64,000 nucleotides of DNA from an uncultured Aquimarina sp. GTDB lineage: Bacteria > Bacteroidota > Bacteroidia > Flavobacteriales > Flavobacteriaceae. The DNA lies in assembly GCA_947498595.1 (NCBI GenBank), contig CANMKX010000001.1, forward strand, positions 310,001-374,000. Reading direction: 5' to 3'. Positions within the stretch are counted from its first letter, which is position 1; each line of letters opens with the position of its first letter. Made by a program: the position numbers and the translations under genes. Below, in pieces: positions 56,362-64,000 of this stretch. The notes beneath the pieces are model-generated. The model made no database searches. It was not told the DNA's origin and worked only from the letters and a program-made list of their open reading frames with translations.

Positions 56362-57381
56362 ATGAAGATGTATTTAAAACAAAGTATAAGTATTATTTAT
56401 ATAATATTATTAGGATTTGCACTAAATGCGCAAGAAGGAATTCCTATTTACACAGATTATTTATCAGATAATTTATATTTAGTCCATCCTTCTATGGCGG
56501 GAGCGTCTAATGCTAATAAAATTAGACTAACAGCGCGTCAACAATGGTTTGACGTACAAGATGCACCTAGCTTGCAAACATTAAATATTAGTAGTCGATT
56601 AGGAGAAAATACTGGAATAGGAGGGATTGTTTATACAGATGGTAATGGATATTCTTCGCAATCAGGAGTATATATAACTTTTGCATATCATTTATTATTT
56701 TCTAGAGATCGATCTGATTTAGATCAATTATCATTTGGATTGAGTACAGCTTTAATTCAAAGTAAATTAGATGAAACAGAATTTGATATTTTAAACAATC
56801 CAGATCCGATAATAGCTGGTATAGTACAAAAGGATTCTTATTTTAATATAGATGTAGGAATGTCATATCATTTTTTAGAGTTTTATGTGCATGCCACAGT
56901 TAAAAATATTTTACCCACAGTACGAGATATTTTTGATAATGGAGGTTTAATAAAAGAGAGTAATAATCAACGTACATATGTATTATCAACGGGATATGTA
57001 TATAATTTTAGGAATGATGATTGGAGCCTAGAACCGTCTTTACTATTTCAATTGAAAGATGAAACGCAAGAAAGTTTTCTTGATTTAAATATTAAGGCAT
57101 ATAAAAAATTTGATTTAGGGAGAGTTTGGGCAGGATTATCTTATAGAAGAAATTTAGATGGAGCCGAATTTTCACAAGGTACTTCGGTTAGAAATCAAAA
57201 TTTGCAATATTTCACTCCATTTGTAGGCGTTAATTATAAAAAGTTCATGTTTGGATATACTTATAGTAATCAAATAAACTCAATTGTAATTAGCAATAGT
57301 GGATATCACCAATTAACATTAGGTTATGATTTTGGAAAAAGAAGAGAACGATATCATTGTAATTGTCCAGCAGTAAATTAA
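56362..57381 (+). CDS. PorP/SprF family protein, partner of adhesin 2
   Basis: This 339-residue protein is close by eye to the PorP at 29139, including YTDYLSDNLYLVHPSMAGA near the mature N-terminus and YHCNCPAVN at the end. The signal peptide ends ALNAQ. An open extension beginning with TTG at 56338 lies inside the intercistronic hairpin, so I use the ATG at 56362; the ATG at 56368 is also possible. It probably works with T9SS to deliver adhesin 2. The gene ends in a strong terminator. Confidence 0.9.
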   Translation: MKMYLKQSISIIYIILLGFALNAQEGIPIYTDYLSDNLYLVHPSMAGASNANKIRLTARQQWFDVQDAPSLQTLNISSRLGENTGIGGIVYTDGNGYSSQSGVYITFAYHLLFSRDRSDLDQLSFGLSTALIQSKLDETEFDILNNPDPIIAGIVQKDSYFNIDVGMSYHFLEFYVHATVKNILPTVRDIFDNGGLIKESNNQRTYVLSTGYVYNFRNDDWSLEPSLLFQLKDETQESFLDLNIKAYKKFDLGRVWAGLSYRRNLDGAEFSQGTSVRNQNLQYFTPFVGVNYKKFMFGYTYSNQINSIVISNSGYHQLTLGYDFGKRRERYHCNCPAVN

Positions 57382-57382
57382 A

Positions 57383-57420
57383 AAACAAGGGGGTCATTTT
57401 ATAAAATGATCCCCTTGTTT
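57383..57420. terminator. Bidirectional terminator after adhesin locus 2
   Basis: A 17-bp stem (57383-57399 with 57404-57420), with one G-T wobble and a TATA loop, is followed by further T residues. It serves the PorP gene and the convergent cupin gene. Confidence 0.9.
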
Positions 57421-57427
57421 TTTAGTA

Positions 57428-57901
57428 TCAAACTGAAAGTAGCGGTTGTTTAGCAGGACATTCAGCTGCGGATTTTTCAACAGCCTTTATGATGTTTTCG
57501 GGAAGCCCTTTAATGGTATCTGCTAATGTAAGAATATCAAAATTTGGATTGTCAAAGGTCAATAATAACTTAAAATCATTAGCACCATTATTTTCAAAAT
57601 AATGAGCATATCCTTGTGGTAAAACTACAACATCGCCTGCTTTAAAAGTATAGGAATATGTTTTTGATCCAATTGGACCATTATGATTATCAGGTTTGAT
57701 AATTGTAACACTACCTTCACCAGATAAACAATACGTAGTTTCGGTTGCATTTGGGTGCCAATGTGGTGTTAAAATATCATTAGGTGGAATGCTAATAATT
57801 TCCATTCCATTACCACCTTCATTCAAAACAGGAAAATCATTTCCTGTTAAGGGAGTTTGAGATAAATTTTTGTAGACAAAATTAGATATTTCCGTTGCCA
57901 T
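57428..57901 (-). CDS. Cupin-domain protein
   Basis: This 157-residue single-domain cupin has the metal-binding motif HWHPNATETTYCLSGEG (His, His, Glu) and the second motif VVLPQGYAHYFEN with a third His. All four usual ligands are therefore present, unlike in the cupin at 48500. It resembles germin/oxalate-decarboxylase-like mono-cupins, but the substrate is unknown. No signal peptide is seen. Upstream I found no clear -7 box. Confidence 0.85.
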   Translation of the reverse strand: MATEISNFVYKNLSQTPLTGNDFPVLNEGGNGMEIISIPPNDILTPHWHPNATETTYCLSGEGSVTIIKPDNHNGPIGSKTYSYTFKAGDVVVLPQGYAHYFENNGANDFKLLLTFDNPNFDILTLADTIKGLPENIIKAVEKSAAECPAKQPLLSV

Positions 57902-57987
57902 AGTACATTTTATTTAATAGGTTATAATTAATATTCCCAATTTCGATATTAAATGTAAAAATGAGACAAGTGGATACCCCTGATTTT

Positions 57988-58023
57988 TATAGCCGTATTT
58001 TAATCAATTAAAATACGGCTATA
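57988..58023 (-). terminator. Long hairpin after the Crp-family gene
   Basis: A 17-bp perfect stem (57988-58004 with 58007-58023) has a 2-base loop and lies 11 bases past the stop of the minus-strand regulator. It has no clean T-run after it, though the stem is U-rich. Confidence 0.65.
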
Positions 58024-58033
58024 CCTTAATCTA

Positions 58034-58630
58034 TTATCGATATACTTTTCTAGATTTAATTTTTAAAAGACCTTTTTTCTCAAGAGATTTTATAGATCTA
58101 ATAACTGTTTCTACTCTTAATCCTGTTAAATCTGCCATTTGTTGCCTTGAAAGTTCAACCTTGTACACGTCGTCAAATGCTATTTTATGAACATGAGTTT
58201 TAAAGTAATCTATTAATTGTATTAAACGATGCTCTGGGTCTTGTGATGAAATTTCTGAAGCCATCATAGCTTTATAATGCAAGCGTTTAGCTAATGTAGT
58301 AGTTAACTCAAAATGTATTCTAGGATTATCAAAAAGAAGTTTAAAAAATTGTTCCTTTTTCAGAGACCATAAATGACTATCTGATACAGCTTCTGCATTT
58401 GCAGGATATGGACGATCACTAAAAAGAGGTGGTTCTCCAAAACTTTTTCCAGATTTAAAAATACCTTGCATAAACTCTTTACCATCATCATTAAAATTAT
58501 TCATTTTTATTTCTCCTTCAATAATTTGATAGAAATTACGTGCTGTTTCCTGAACTTTAAATAGAATTTCACCTTTATGTAAGGCGATTTTTTTTGCTCC
58601 ATAATCAATTAATAATTGATCCGATATCAT
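58034..58630 (-). CDS. Crp/Fnr-family transcriptional regulator without cysteines
   Basis: This 198-residue regulator has a cyclic-nucleotide-type beta-roll (about 15-110) and a winged helix with LSRQQMADLTGLRVETVIRSIKSLEKKGLL (about 155-185). The recognition helix has Glu and Arg in the ExxxR pattern (ETVIR), so TGA-type sites are possible. It has no Cys at all, so it cannot bind an iron-sulfur cluster as FNR does. The ligand is unknown. It could contact the NO-type dyads near 49600, but nothing here shows this. Confidence 0.87.
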   Translation of the reverse strand: MISDQLLIDYGAKKIALHKGEILFKVQETARNFYQIIEGEIKMNNFNDDGKEFMQGIFKSGKSFGEPPLFSDRPYPANAEAVSDSHLWSLKKEQFFKLLFDNPRIHFELTTTLAKRLHYKAMMASEISSQDPEHRLIQLIDYFKTHVHKIAFDDVYKVELSRQQMADLTGLRVETVIRSIKSLEKKGLLKIKSRKVYR

Positions 58631-58744
58631 ATGTCAATTTTGTTTTTGAATTAAACAAAGAGGTGAAAAATAATTACTAATATAGGTAGCTCAATATGAT
58701 TGAACTCATAAAAAGAGCTTAATTTTTGGAATATATTTGGATCA

Positions 58745-58911
58745 ATAATAAAAAGGTAAACCTTTATAAAAAACACCAACATTATATAAGGTTAGTCGTT
58801 TACAATGTATTTATAATAAGAGTTATGACCTTTTTTAATACATAATAAGATTTTTAGTTTAGTTCGCGATAAGTGCATTTTTAAACTCTTTTAAAATGCA
58901 CTTATTTTTTA
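58745..58911 (+). ncRNA. Candidate small RNA upstream of the LytTR operon end
   Basis: A plus-strand terminator (13-bp stem, 58869-58881 with 58893-58905, then six T) has no plus-strand gene in front of it. TATATTTG at 58732-58739 is an exact -7 box, which would give an RNA of about 165 bases. The interval has no plausible coding frame and includes a small AAAGGT-AA-ACCTTT stem. No -33 element is present. Alternatively the hairpin serves the convergent LytTR gene. Confidence 0.3.
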
Positions 58912-58954
58912 TGTATGAATCTGTATGTGAGTCTAATAAAGCAGTATAGGATAA

Positions 58955-59653
58955 TTATTTTAATAATTCTATAATATTGGATTTATAACTTTTTCCGATC
59001 GGAATTGTGTAATCATTGATATTGATCCTGTTTCCTTCGATGGAATTAATATGATTTGTAGCTATTGCAAAGGATTTATGAACTTGTAAGAACTTAGTTT
59101 TTGGAAGTAATTCTAGTACTTCAGAAAAAGTTTGTCGAATGCTAATGGTTGTTGTTTGGCAAACCACTTTGGTATAATTACCTGAAGCTTCGATATAATA
59201 GATATCATTTACGAAGACTTGAATGTATTTTTTATTACTTTTTAAGAATAAATGTTCCTGTGATACGGTATGGTTTTCAGTAGTATTATTAGGTAAAGTT
59301 TTTGAAACTGAAAAAGATTTATTAATTGCTTTTAAAAAACGATCAAAACTGAATGGTTTTAGTAGATAATCAGAAATATTAAGTTCATATCCTTCTAAAG
59401 CATATTCTTTATATGCAGTAGTAACAATTACTTTAGGGGGATTCTTTAATACTCTTAAAAAATCAAATCCTTTTAATTTTGGCATGTTAAGATCTAAAAA
59501 AATAAGATCAACAGTATGAGTGTTTAAATATTCAAAAGCTTCTAGGGCATCATAACAATGCTTTGCTAGTTGGAGATTAGGTAATAAATCACAATATCCT
59601 TTGATAATATCATGTGCGACATATTCATCATCAATAATTAGATATGAAATCAT
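58955..59653 (-). CDS. LytTR-family response regulator
   Basis: This 232-residue regulator has an N-terminal receiver domain (about 1-120) with phospho-acceptor Asp54 in LIFLDLNMPKLKGFDFL and TTAYKEYAL. A LytTR DNA-binding domain spans about 135-232 (HLFLKSNKKYIQVFVNDIYYIEASGNYTKV onward). It overlaps its sensor kinase gene by 4 bases, so translation is coupled. Such systems often control neighbouring transporters; the divergent ABC genes at 61013 are the closest candidates. Confidence 0.92.
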   Translation of the reverse strand: MISYLIIDDEYVAHDIIKGYCDLLPNLQLAKHCYDALEAFEYLNTHTVDLIFLDLNMPKLKGFDFLRVLKNPPKVIVTTAYKEYALEGYELNISDYLLKPFSFDRFLKAINKSFSVSKTLPNNTTENHTVSQEHLFLKSNKKYIQVFVNDIYYIEASGNYTKVVCQTTTISIRQTFSEVLELLPKTKFLQVHKSFAIATNHINSIEGNRININDYTIPIGKSYKSNIIELLK

Positions 59654-60807
59654 ATTTTTTGTAGTGTTAATTTAACTTTATAAACATCTTTATTAATGTC
59701 AAAAACTAGTTGATGAGCTTTTGCGTAACCCAATTCTAATCTGCGCTTAAGGTTTTTTAGCCCTAAACCTGGAGTTTCATTAATTAGAGGATCAAAATTA
59801 TTTTCTATTTCAAAGTAAATAAAATTTCCTTTTGTTGTCAATGAAGCGTGTATATAAGCTTCGGTTCTTAAATTTTCTATTCCGTGTTTAAAAGCATTTT
59901 CTAATAATATCAGAAATAATAAAGGCATCACTTTTATAGTTCCTTCTATATCACAGTCAAAAGTAACATCCATAGTTTTATGATATCGCATCGTATGTAA
60001 ATCGATGTATAATTTTAGGTAATCCACTTCTTCAGCTAATGTTACATATTCTTTATCACCTTCATAAATACTGTATCGCATCATATCGGATAATTTTAAA
60101 ATAAGTGACTGCGCTTTTTTTGTATCCGTTCCTACTAAGCCATAAAGATTATTTAATGTATTAAAGAAAAAGTGAGGATTTACTTGACTTTTCAGATGTT
60201 GTAATTCGGTTCTTTTCTTTTCGTTTTTTAACGCTATAATGCCTTTGACTTGTAGTAACACCCATCGGATGATCAAAAAGAATAATAATGGGAAATAAAA
60301 GAAAGCTGTAATTATTAAAGCATCAGTATCTCCATATTGTTCTATTAAAATTATAACACGTCCAAAACCAACTACAAAAGACCAAAATATGACTTTTTGA
60401 ATAATCGATTTGGATAGTTTTTTAGCTTTTTTCTTTACTAAATAGTGATTCCAAATTAACAGAACAGTATAGATTATTGCATAGGCAAAAAGTAAACTGA
60501 AAACGATTCTAAAATCTAAATTATTTGGAGAAGACTCAATGATTCCCGAAACACTAAAAATCATGGCTATGATCGCTATGGAATTTAATTCAAACGGAGT
60601 AACATAGTTTGAAGACGAATTGTTATTTTTTTTATTTGAAACTAAAAAACACAGCAAATAAATAATGAATACAACGGTAATGATTAAAAATAAAAAGCCT
60701 GTAAATATTAGGTCATAAGCCATACAAACTTGACTGATAATTATAAAAAAGAAGTTTAGTATTGCTATTAGAATGACTCTTTTATAGTTTTTATATAATA
60801 AATCCAT
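59650..60807 (-). CDS. LytS-type sensor histidine kinase
   Basis: This kinase has 385 residues. About six membrane helices occupy the first 190 residues. The His_kinase (PF06580-type) motif is LKSQVNPHFFFNTLNNLYGLV near 215-235, and an ATPase domain has ENAFKHGIENL and a C-terminal GLGLKNLKRRLEL. No extracytoplasmic sensing domain is evident; the membrane part should sense the signal. The ATG at 60807 lies 4 bases after an exact -7 box with a -33 TTTG, so the message may be leaderless; an earlier TTG would lie inside the box. It is cotranscribed with the response regulator. Confidence 0.9.
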   Translation of the reverse strand: MDLLYKNYKRVILIAILNFFFIIISQVCMAYDLIFTGFLFLIITVVFIIYLLCFLVSNKKNNNSSSNYVTPFELNSIAIIAMIFSVSGIIESSPNNLDFRIVFSLLFAYAIIYTVLLIWNHYLVKKKAKKLSKSIIQKVIFWSFVVGFGRVIILIEQYGDTDALIITAFFYFPLLFFLIIRWVLLQVKGIIALKNEKKRTELQHLKSQVNPHFFFNTLNNLYGLVGTDTKKAQSLILKLSDMMRYSIYEGDKEYVTLAEEVDYLKLYIDLHTMRYHKTMDVTFDCDIEGTIKVMPLLFLILLENAFKHGIENLRTEAYIHASLTTKGNFIYFEIENNFDPLINETPGLGLKNLKRRLELGYAKAHQLVFDINKDVYKVKLTLQKI

Positions 60808-60810
60808 ACC

Positions 60811-60842
60811 CAAAACTAGCTCAATAAATTTAACTCACCAAA
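60811..60842 (-). promoter_or_regulatory. Consensus promoter of the LytS/LytTR operon
   Basis: Minus strand: TTTG (60842 to 60839), 20 bases, then TAGTTTTG (60818 to 60811). This is the best -33/-7 match in the window. The ATG begins 4 bases after the -7 box. Confidence 0.78.
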
Positions 60843-60979
60843 GAAGTTGATAAACAGCCCATATTGAGTGCTCAATTTATAAAAATATGGGATGAGCAAC
60901 TATTTTATGCGATTATAGATTTCTGTCACTAGTTATGATGCGTTTAACCCAATAATTATATTATAAAAGAAAGGAGGCA

Positions 60980-60987
60980 TAGGTTTG
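60980..60987 (+). promoter_or_regulatory. -7 box upstream of the ABC transporter operon
   Basis: TAGGTTTG fits TAnnTTTG and lies 26 bases before the ATG at 61013. No -33 TTG is seen at the usual distance, in keeping with control by an activator such as the adjacent LytTR regulator. Confidence 0.45.
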
Positions 60988-61012
60988 TTTAGATATAAAT
61001 AAGAAACTTAAG

Positions 61013-61903
61013 ATGGAACTTTCAATTAAACAATTATCAAAGACATATAATAACGGAGTTAAAGCATTACAAGATGTAACATTAGAAATACCTACAGGTA
61101 TGTTTGGCCTTTTAGGCCCTAATGGTGCAGGTAAATCTACTTTGATGCGTACACTGGCAACTTTGCAAGATGTTGATAAGGGGGAAATTTATTTTGGTAG
61201 TACCAATGTTTTAAAAGATAAGCATGAGATTAGAAAAATCTTAGGGTATTTACCTCAACAGTTTGGTTTATACCCCAAAATATCAGCAGAGGTATTATTA
61301 AATCATTTAGCAGTTTTAAAAGGTCTTACACATAAAGGTGAACGTAAAGATGTAGTAAATTCTTTATTACATAAAACAAATCTATACACTAAGAGAAAAC
61401 AAAATCTAGGAGGTTTTTCTGGAGGAATGAAGCAACGATTTGGTATTGCACAAGCATTATTAACAAATCCAAAACTGTTAATTGTAGACGAACCTACAGC
61501 TGGATTAGATCCAATGGAACGTAATCGATTCTATAATTTATTGAGCGAATTAGGAGAGAATACAGTGGTAATTCTATCTACACATATCGTTGAAGATGTG
61601 AAAGAGTTGTGCACCAATATGGCAATTATTAATCAAGGAAAAGTTTTATTAAAAGGAAAACCTTTAGATGTTATAGAAAACATAGAAGGAAATGTATATC
61701 AAAAAAAGATAGCTAAAAAAGACTTGGCATTGTATGAAAAGAATTATAAGGTAATTGCAACGAGATTTTTTTTAGGAAATCTCATTATCAATATTCTTAG
61801 TGATACAAATCCCCAAAACGGTTTTAGTCAAATATCAGCAGGGCTAGAAGATGTTTACTTCTCTCAAATTTTAGGAGATAAAAGGCAACAAAATTCAAAT
61901 TAA
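61013..61903 (+). CDS. ABC transporter ATP-binding protein
   Basis: This 296-residue ATPase has Walker A GPNGAGKST, the signature segment GGFSGGMKQRFG, Walker B LLIVDEPTAGLDP and the switch His in STHIVED. The C-terminal extension (about 215-296) is typical of ATPases paired with ABC-2-type permeases. The permease/aminopeptidase gene begins 39 bases downstream, and the pair resembles transporter-linked M1 peptidase systems in Bacteroidota. Divergent from a LytS/LytTR pair that may regulate it. Confidence 0.93.
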   Translation: MELSIKQLSKTYNNGVKALQDVTLEIPTGMFGLLGPNGAGKSTLMRTLATLQDVDKGEIYFGSTNVLKDKHEIRKILGYLPQQFGLYPKISAEVLLNHLAVLKGLTHKGERKDVVNSLLHKTNLYTKRKQNLGGFSGGMKQRFGIAQALLTNPKLLIVDEPTAGLDPMERNRFYNLLSELGENTVVILSTHIVEDVKELCTNMAIINQGKVLLKGKPLDVIENIEGNVYQKKIAKKDLALYEKNYKVIATRFFLGNLIINILSDTNPQNGFSQISAGLEDVYFSQILGDKRQQNSN

Positions 61904-61941
61904 AATAAAGAGTAATTAATCAATTATAATATAGTAATACT

Positions 61942-64000
61942 ATGTGGTTTCAAATATTCAAATTCGAAATTAAATATAGAATAAAACGATTAGACACGTA
62001 TATATTCTTCATATTCCTTTTCTTATTCTCCATTATAGCGGTAGATTTTATTTATGAAAGCGTGGAATTAGGAAAAATAAAAGACAATGCTCCAATAGTT
62101 ATTGCAAAAACAATGGGTGCAATAACAGGGATTACAATGATGGTAGCATCTATGATAATGGGAGTACCAATATTAAGAGATTTTGAACATGAAATGGAAT
62201 CATTGATGTTTATAAATCCAATTAAGAAAAAGGATTATTTATTAGGTCGTTTTCTGGGGTCTTTTGCTGTTCTAATCTTTGTGTATTCAGGACTGATTTG
62301 GGGAAATATTTTAGGAGAATTCATGCCTTGGAGAAGCCCAGAGGATTTAATTTCTTTTAAATTTATAACATATTTGCAACCGTTTTTTACGGTAGTAACC
62401 CCAATATTATTTTTTGGAGCAGCACTTTTTTTTGTAAGCGGGACATTGAGTAGAAAATTGATAGTAGTATATACTCAAGGCTTGTTTGTTTTTGTATTAT
62501 TTATGCTCACAAGAGGAATTGAAAATAAATTTATAGGGGCTATTTTAGACCCTTTTTCTTTAACTACCTTATCTGTGATGACAGATACATGGGACGCAAA
62601 TAAACTAAATAGTACTCAAATCCCTTTTAATAGTGTATTGCTATACAGTAAAATGTTTTGGGTTTTTATAGGTATAACTATCTTATGGATAGGCTATAAA
62701 AAATTTAATTATAACCTTATTAAAAGCACTAAACATAAAAAAAAGAAAGAGATTTTAGAAAGTATTAATAATGTTATAGATATAGAACTACCAGAATTCA
62801 ATATTCAAAATACATATAAAGCAAAGTGTTTACAACTAATTCAGCTTACATTATTTTATATTAGATCTATTTTGAAAGAAGTTTCTTTTTGGGCAATAGT
62901 AGGTTGTGCTATGGTGATCATTATCATAAATTCGATAAGCTTAGGAACAATTTATGGCGTAGATAGCCATCCTGCTACATATTTTATAGTAGAAGAACTT
63001 TTAGAAATGTCTGGGTATTTTTTTATAATTATTCTTGTATTCTACTCAGGAGAACTTATATGGAAAGAAAGAGGAATTAAAATTGATTTAATCTACGATG
63101 CCTTACCAAGCAATGATATAATTAATGTATTAGCAAAGTTTTTAGGACTTAATGTTATTTATATTATTTTGATGCTTTCAGTGATCATAGCGGGTATCAT
63201 CTTTCAGGGTCTTAATGGGTATTACGAATTTGAAATAAGTAATTACGCAGTAAGTTTTTTTGGTGATTTCCTTCCATTCCTTTCATTCTTTACTGTGATA
63301 TCTTTCGTAATACATATTTTAATAAACAGAAAATTTGTTGCGTATATAGTAGTATTAGCGATTCTAGTATGTGGCGCAGCTATGCCACTACTTGGATTTA
63401 AACATAATCTGTACAATTTTGGAGGAGGTAATCTAGGTGTTTATTCACAAATGAATGGTTATGGTCCTTTTGTAAAATCATATCTTTGGTTTAAAACTTA
63501 TTGGAGTATATTTTGTTCGATACTATTTGTAATTTCTACTCTTTTTATAGTACGCGGAACAGATACAGATTTCATACAACGATTCAAAAAAAGCAGAAAA
63601 AAACTTTCAAGACCAGTTCAACAATTCTTGCTAGTTGCTACAGTAGTGTTTTTATGTATAGGAAGTTATATTTATTATAACACAAACATCTTGAATTCGT
63701 ATTGGAGTCAAAGCCAACAAAAGGAATTTAGAGCAGGTTATGAAAAAACATTAAAAAAATACGAATATAAAACACAACCTAAAATAGTAGATATAAATCT
63801 CGAACTAGAATTATATCCAAACGATCGAGATTACACAGTAAAAGGGACTTATACTTTGAAAAACAAGAGTGAAAATGTAATTAATGAGATTCATATTCAA
63901 AAATTAATAGATGATCAGACTACATTAAAAGAAATACTATTTGATAAAGAAGTGGTTGTTGATTCACTACATCATAAATACGATTATTATATATATAAGC
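61942..64000 (+). CDS. ABC-2-type permease with probable M1-aminopeptidase domain (3' end beyond window)
   Basis: The frame is open from the ATG at 61942 to the right edge, giving at least 686 residues. It begins MWFQIFKFEIKYRIKRLDTYI and contains two sets of about six membrane helices (about 20-260 and 310-575). After a helix near 555-575, a hydrophilic beta region starts (KIVDINLELELYPNDRDYTVKGTYTLKN, about 612-640). That strand pattern matches the N-terminal domain of M1-family aminopeptidases. The zinc motif HEXXH would lie beyond the window, so the peptidase assignment is tentative. It is the partner of the upstream ATPase. Confidence 0.8.
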   Translation, partial: MWFQIFKFEIKYRIKRLDTYIFFIFLFLFSIIAVDFIYESVELGKIKDNAPIVIAKTMGAITGITMMVASMIMGVPILRDFEHEMESLMFINPIKKKDYLLGRFLGSFAVLIFVYSGLIWGNILGEFMPWRSPEDLISFKFITYLQPFFTVVTPILFFGAALFFVSGTLSRKLIVVYTQGLFVFVLFMLTRGIENKFIGAILDPFSLTTLSVMTDTWDANKLNSTQIPFNSVLLYSKMFWVFIGITILWIGYKKFNYNLIKSTKHKKKKEILESINNVIDIELPEFNIQNTYKAKCLQLIQLTLFYIRSILKEVSFWAIVGCAMVIIIINSISLGTIYGVDSHPATYFIVEELLEMSGYFFIIILVFYSGELIWKERGIKIDLIYDALPSNDIINVLAKFLGLNVIYIILMLSVIIAGIIFQGLNGYYEFEISNYAVSFFGDFLPFLSFFTVISFVIHILINRKFVAYIVVLAILVCGAAMPLLGFKHNLYNFGGGNLGVYSQMNGYGPFVKSYLWFKTYWSIFCSILFVISTLFIVRGTDTDFIQRFKKSRKKLSRPVQQFLLVATVVFLCIGSYIYYNTNILNSYWSQSQQKEFRAGYEKTLKKYEYKTQPKIVDINLELELYPNDRDYTVKGTYTLKNKSENVINEIHIQKLIDDQTTLKEILFDKEVVVDSLHHKYDYYIYK

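Noticed and set aside
24903..57381. Composite transposon or genomic island between the two adhesin loci
   Set aside because: No transposase, integrase, tRNA, or terminal inverted or direct repeats with target-site features are visible; the enclosed genes look native in composition and promoter type.

Overview
The window is AT-rich chromosomal DNA from a member of the Bacteroidota, most likely a marine Flavobacteriia. The evidence is type IX secretion (T9SS) cargo with gliding-motility type C-termini, three PorP/SprF proteins, a fused CcoN/CcoO cbb3 oxidase, Bacteroidota-type ParE/ParC, and many promoters carrying the Bacteroidota -7 box TAnnTTTG. I saw no rRNA, tRNA, CRISPR array, insertion sequence or prophage.

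Layout. 1-16.8 kb is mostly housekeeping: the 3' part of a BatA-type vWA protein, YdeI-like and FAD-dependent proteins, a lipoprotein, an NlpC/P60 peptidase, a thiolase, a PgpH-like HD phosphohydrolase, a GH99-like lipoprotein, topoisomerase IV (parE-parC), MscS and LysE. 16.8-22.6 kb is a minus-strand T9SS locus: a type B-sorted protein, PorP/SprF and a PorE-like OmpA protein. A TlpA-like lipoprotein follows. 24.9-30.2 kb is adhesin locus 1 (1382-residue protein plus PorP). 30.2-51.9 kb is a low-oxygen and nitric-oxide block: an uncharacterised 598-residue protein, anaerobic hemN, two universal stress proteins, the cco operon with its assembly genes, an FNR-like regulator, a GlxA-type regulator with a carboxymuconolactone decarboxylase-like protein, a truncated haemoglobin operon and quinol NO reductase. 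52.2-57.4 kb is adhesin locus 2, a paralogous copy of locus 1. The right end has a cupin, a second Crp-family regulator, a LytS/LytTR two-component pair and an ABC transporter with a permease cut by the window edge.

How it works together. The low-oxygen block appears to be one regulon. Six promoters carry a Crp/FNR-type dyad, TGA-N6-TCA (one with a single mismatch), whose centre lies exactly 36.5 bases from the distal end of a TAnnTTTG-like box; two NO-related promoters have the same layout at 37.5. That places the dyads near -41, the class II activator position. One dyad sits midway between fnr and ccoI and is positioned to drive both. This ties the unknown 598-residue protein and both stress proteins to microaerobic respiration. 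The two adhesin loci bracket this block in the same orientation. Three regulator genes have -7 boxes so close to their start codons that their mRNAs may be leaderless.
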